Notes under the pieces: generated by a model
What the model saw: the letters and a program-made list of their open reading frames with translations, nothing else
The model's database searches: none
What the model was told of the DNA's origin: nothing
Position numbers and translations under genes: made by a program
NCBI GenBank assembly: GCA_027046415.1
Contig: JALTYW010000250.1
Location: forward strand, 1 to 8,153
Direction: 5' to 3'
Origin: Sulfurovum sp.
GTDB lineage: Bacteria > Campylobacterota > Campylobacteria > Campylobacterales > Sulfurovaceae
Length of the DNA stretch: 8,153 bases
Shown here: positions 5,832-8,153 of the stretch, piece after piece
Layout: each line of letters starts with the position of its first letter
How positions within the stretch are numbered: the stretch's first letter is position 1

Positions 5832-7238
5832 ATGCGACTGCGATCTATCTTTACCAACAGCTTCGGCATCCTGCTCTCACGCATTACCGGTCTCATTCGG
5901 GATGTGCTCATGGCATCAGCACTGGGAGCTTCAATCTGGTCTGATATGTTTTTTATCGCATTCAAGCTTCCCAATCTTTTTCGGCGTATCTTTGCCGAAG
6001 GCGCTTTTACACAAGCTTTTATGCCCTCATTTATCGCATCAAAACACAAAGGTGTCTTCTCAACAGCTGTATTTTTGCGTTTTATCATATTTATTATGTT
6101 CTTTTCTCTGATGGTTACACTCTTTCCTGAACCTATGACAAAATTGATGGCATGGGGCTGGTCATGGAATCTTATTGAAGAGACAGCACCACTTACTGCC
6201 ATTAACTTCTGGTACCTTGATCTTATTTTCATTGTTACCTTTTTGGCAACACTGCTGCAGTACAAAGAGCATTTTGCTACCACCGCTCTCTCAACTGCAT
6301 TGCTAAACATCTCCATGATATGTGCGCTTTGGCTCTATATGAAGCAGGATCCAAAAACAGTTGCCTATGCATTAAGTGTCGCTGTACTTGTCGGTGGGAT
6401 CCTGCAGATTAGCGCACATCTTTTCACCCTGCGCCGACTGAAACTGGACAGACTTCTGTTAGGTGGCTGGAAATACCGAAATCAAAAAGATGTCAAAGCG
6501 GAAACAGAACATTTCAAAAGCCTGTTTCTTCCAGGCATCCTCGGTAACTCTACACCTCAGATATCCGCTTTTGTAGACACACTGCTGGCAACATTTCTGA
6601 TGGCGGGATCTGTCTCTTTCCTCTTTTATGCCAACCGTGTCTTTCAGCTTCCTCTCGCACTCATTGCCATTGCCACCTCAACTGCACTCTTTCCTGCTGT
6701 ATCCAAAGCATTGAACAACGGTGATGAAGCAAAAGCCTATGAAAACCTCTCACAGGCATTTTGGCTGCTCGCTTTTCTCCTTGGCGCTGCTACACTCGGG
6801 GGTATGCTCCTTGCCGAACCTATTGTCTGGCTGCTTTTTGAAAGAGGAAAGTTCACCACCTTTGAAACACTCCAGACTACCCATGTCCTGCAGATGTATA
6901 TGGTGGGGCTGGTTCCTTTTGGGCTTGCCAAACTCTTTTCTCTCTTTCTCTATGCCTCCCACCGCCATAAAAAAGCAGCTAAAGTCGCAGTCTACTCACT
7001 CATTACCTCCGTCACATCGTCACTGATACTGATGCAGTTTATGGGAGCAGCAGGGCTGGCACTGGCAGGCAGTATCGGTGGATGGGTACTCTTTGCTTTT
7101 ACCGTCAAAGAGATAGGCACTCAAAAGTTCATCAAGATCATCCGCAATAGACGGTCACTCTATCTTATGGCATTTCTCGTCATTTTTGCACTGATGCTTT
7201 ACGAAGTCAATCAATGGCTACTTTCCCTCATCAGATAA
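5832..7238 (+). CDS. murJ: Lipid II flippase MurJ (MviN family)
   Basis: 468 aa, a multi-spanning inner-membrane protein of the MOP exporter superfamily that moves lipid II to the periplasmic face for peptidoglycan synthesis. The N-terminal signature is clear: SRITGLIRD (R17, R23), ASIWSDMFFIAFKLPNLFRRIFAEGAF (D38, R51/R52, E56) and TQAFMPSF. These line up with cavity residues reported as essential in E. coli MurJ (R18, R24, D39, R52). The second-half block FLFYANRVFQLPLALIAIATSTALFP retains the central Arg (about 269, E. coli R270). It has Asn for the preceding Asp and Gln where E. coli has Glu273. The protein is shorter than the E. coli protein (about 511 aa), mainly at the C-terminus. MurJ-like ends such as LAEPIVWLLFERGKF are intact. 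The gene is followed after 45 bases by cysS, which has its own promoter. Confidence 0.95.
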   Translation: MRLRSIFTNSFGILLSRITGLIRDVLMASALGASIWSDMFFIAFKLPNLFRRIFAEGAFTQAFMPSFIASKHKGVFSTAVFLRFIIFIMFFSLMVTLFPEPMTKLMAWGWSWNLIEETAPLTAINFWYLDLIFIVTFLATLLQYKEHFATTALSTALLNISMICALWLYMKQDPKTVAYALSVAVLVGGILQISAHLFTLRRLKLDRLLLGGWKYRNQKDVKAETEHFKSLFLPGILGNSTPQISAFVDTLLATFLMAGSVSFLFYANRVFQLPLALIAIATSTALFPAVSKALNNGDEAKAYENLSQAFWLLAFLLGAATLGGMLLAEPIVWLLFERGKFTTFETLQTTHVLQMYMVGLVPFGLAKLFSLFLYASHRHKKAAKVAVYSLITSVTSSLILMQFMGAAGLALAGSIGGWVLFAFTVKEIGTQKFIKIIRNRRSLYLMAFLVIFALMLYEVNQWLLSLIR

Positions 7239-7241
7239 ATT

Positions 7242-7250
7242 TGCTATAAT
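7242..7250 (+). promoter_or_regulatory. Extended -10 promoter of cysS
   Basis: TGCTATAAT is a perfect TATAAT with an extended TGn element, starting 4 bases after the murJ stop. Transcription would begin near 7257, giving a leader of about 27 bases that contains the AAGG ribosome site (7272-7275). cysS can therefore be expressed independently of murJ. Confidence 0.7.
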
Positions 7251-7283
7251 CCCTTTACTATTTTTATCAGCAAGGTCAACATC

Positions 7284-8153
7284 ATGATGGTCATCTTCGA
7301 CAGCGTCACAAAAACCAAACGTCCCTTTGAGCCTATCAAAGCCGGCGAAGCCACCATCTACGTCTGCGGTCCGACTGTTTATGACGATGCCCATCTGGGA
7401 CATGCGCGCAGTTCGCTTGCGTTCGATCTGCTCTGCCGTACCCTCAGAGCACTTGGATATAAGGTGACACTGGCAAAAAACTTTACCGATATCGATGACA
7501 AGATCATCAAAAAGGTCGAAGCTACCGGCAAGAGTATGCAGGAGATCACCGATTACTACATCGAGCGTTATCTCGACGAGATGGCACAGCTTGGTGTACA
7601 ACGTGCCGACATCGAACCCAAAGCGACCGAATCACTCGGTGCTATACAGCAGATGATACAGACGCTTCTCGACAAAGAGTGTGCCTATATCGTCAGCAAC
7701 GGGGATGTCTATTTTGACACTTCCAAAGACCCGCACTACGGAGAGATCTCGCACAAAGTCCATGACGATGAAGAGAATCTAAGCCGTGTTGCACACAACA
7801 GCGAAAAACACAACCCCAAAGACTTTGCCCTCTGGAAAGCCTGCAAGGGAGAAGAGGATATCTGCTTTGATACCCCTTTCTCCTCCGGACGACCCGGCTG
7901 GCATATCGAGTGTTCAGCAATGATCGAGAAGTACTTTGAAGGCAACGGCGAATACAGCATCGACATCCACGGAGGCGGGGCAGACCTACTCTTTCCACAC
8001 CATGAGAACGAAGCGGCACAAAGCCGCTGTGCCACAGGACACGCCCTTGCCAAATACTGGATGCATAACGGCTTTGTTCAGATCGACGGCGAGAAGATGA
8101 GCAAAAGCCTTGGCAACAGCTTTTTCCTCAAAGATGCCCTCAAGGTCTATGAC
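7284..8153 (+). CDS. cysS: Cysteinyl-tRNA synthetase (3' end outside window)
   Basis: The first 290 residues are visible and the frame is open to the right edge. CysRS charges tRNA-Cys with cysteine in the cytoplasm. It is a class I synthetase: HLGHAR (H37-R42) is the HIGH motif and KMSKS (271-275) the second ATP signature. The zinc/cysteine-binding ligands are present: C28 in [10 protein letters not shown]210 in GWHIECSAM, and H239 and E243 in [11 protein letters not shown]. The family block [12 protein letters not shown] is complete. ATG 7284 was chosen because AAGG lies 8 bases upstream; ATG 7287 is an in-frame alternative giving MVIFDS. About 170 C-terminal residues, including the anticodon-binding domain, are missing. 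No anomaly is seen in the visible part. Confidence 0.97.
   Translation, partial: MMVIFDSVTKTKRPFEPIKAGEATIYVCGPTVYDDAHLGHARSSLAFDLLCRTLRALGYKVTLAKNFTDIDDKIIKKVEATGKSMQEITDYYIERYLDEMAQLGVQRADIEPKATESLGAIQQMIQTLLDKECAYIVSNGDVYFDTSKDPHYGEISHKVHDDEENLSRVAHNSEKHNPKDFALWKACKGEEDICFDTPFSSGRPGWHIECSAMIEKYFEGNGEYSIDIHGGGADLLFPHHENEAAQSRCATGHALAKYWMHNGFVQIDGEKMSKSLGNSFFLKDALKVYD

Noticed and set aside
5750..6316. 188-aa minus-strand frame overlapping the 5' part of murJ
   Set aside because: It is a shadow of the clearly recognisable murJ coding sequence and shows no family signature.

Overview
The window looks like chromosomal DNA of a Campylobacterota (Epsilonproteobacteria) member, probably a free-living Sulfurovum- or Sulfurimonas-like organism. 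Three things point there. The RuvA, MurJ and CysRS sequences have the character of that group. The order ruvA (minus) / murJ / cysS is, as I recall, kept in Helicobacter pylori (HP0883, HP0885, HP0886) and Campylobacter jejuni (Cj0799c, Cj0801, Cj0802). The histidine kinase H-box reads HDFNTP rather than the usual HELRTP. The assignment is from sequence reading only; no database was searched.

Layout. (1) 1-857: 3' part of an LTA-synthase-family membrane sulfatase-fold enzyme. (2) 858-1025: spacer with a good extended -10 box. (3) 1026-4156: a tightly packed four-gene operon with stop/start overlaps throughout: an OmpR-type response regulator, its sensor kinase, a secreted protein whose C-terminal half is 25 tandem acidic tetrapeptides, and an outer-membrane beta-barrel with an N-terminal thrombospondin-type-3 calcium-binding motif. 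(4) 4157-4207: a short spacer holding a perfect 8-bp inverted repeat with TATAAT in its loop. (5) 4208-5035: a DUF89/ARMT1-like metal-dependent phosphatase. (6) 5034-5086: seven tandem copies of a 7-bp unit. (7) 5137-5694 minus strand: ruvA. (8) 5695-5831: divergent promoter region with a short repeat. (9) 5832-7238: murJ. (10) 7284 to the end: cysS, cut off by the window.

The most interesting part is the four-gene operon. Regulator and kinase are translationally coupled to two envelope proteins that I cannot match to a named system: a lysine- and arginine-free, glutamate/glutamine-rich repeat helix, and a barrel with a calcium-type loop. A plausible but unproven reading is an envelope or cation-responsive surface module that controls its own expression.

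The kinase gene carries two compensating one-base frame disruptions. The annotated continuous frame therefore replaces the first membrane helix and part of the sensor domain with an out-of-frame serine-rich stretch. This is either a pair of sequencing errors in short homopolymers or a real double mutation. There are no RNA genes, insertion sequences or CRISPR arrays, and no gene-free stretch longer than about 170 bases.
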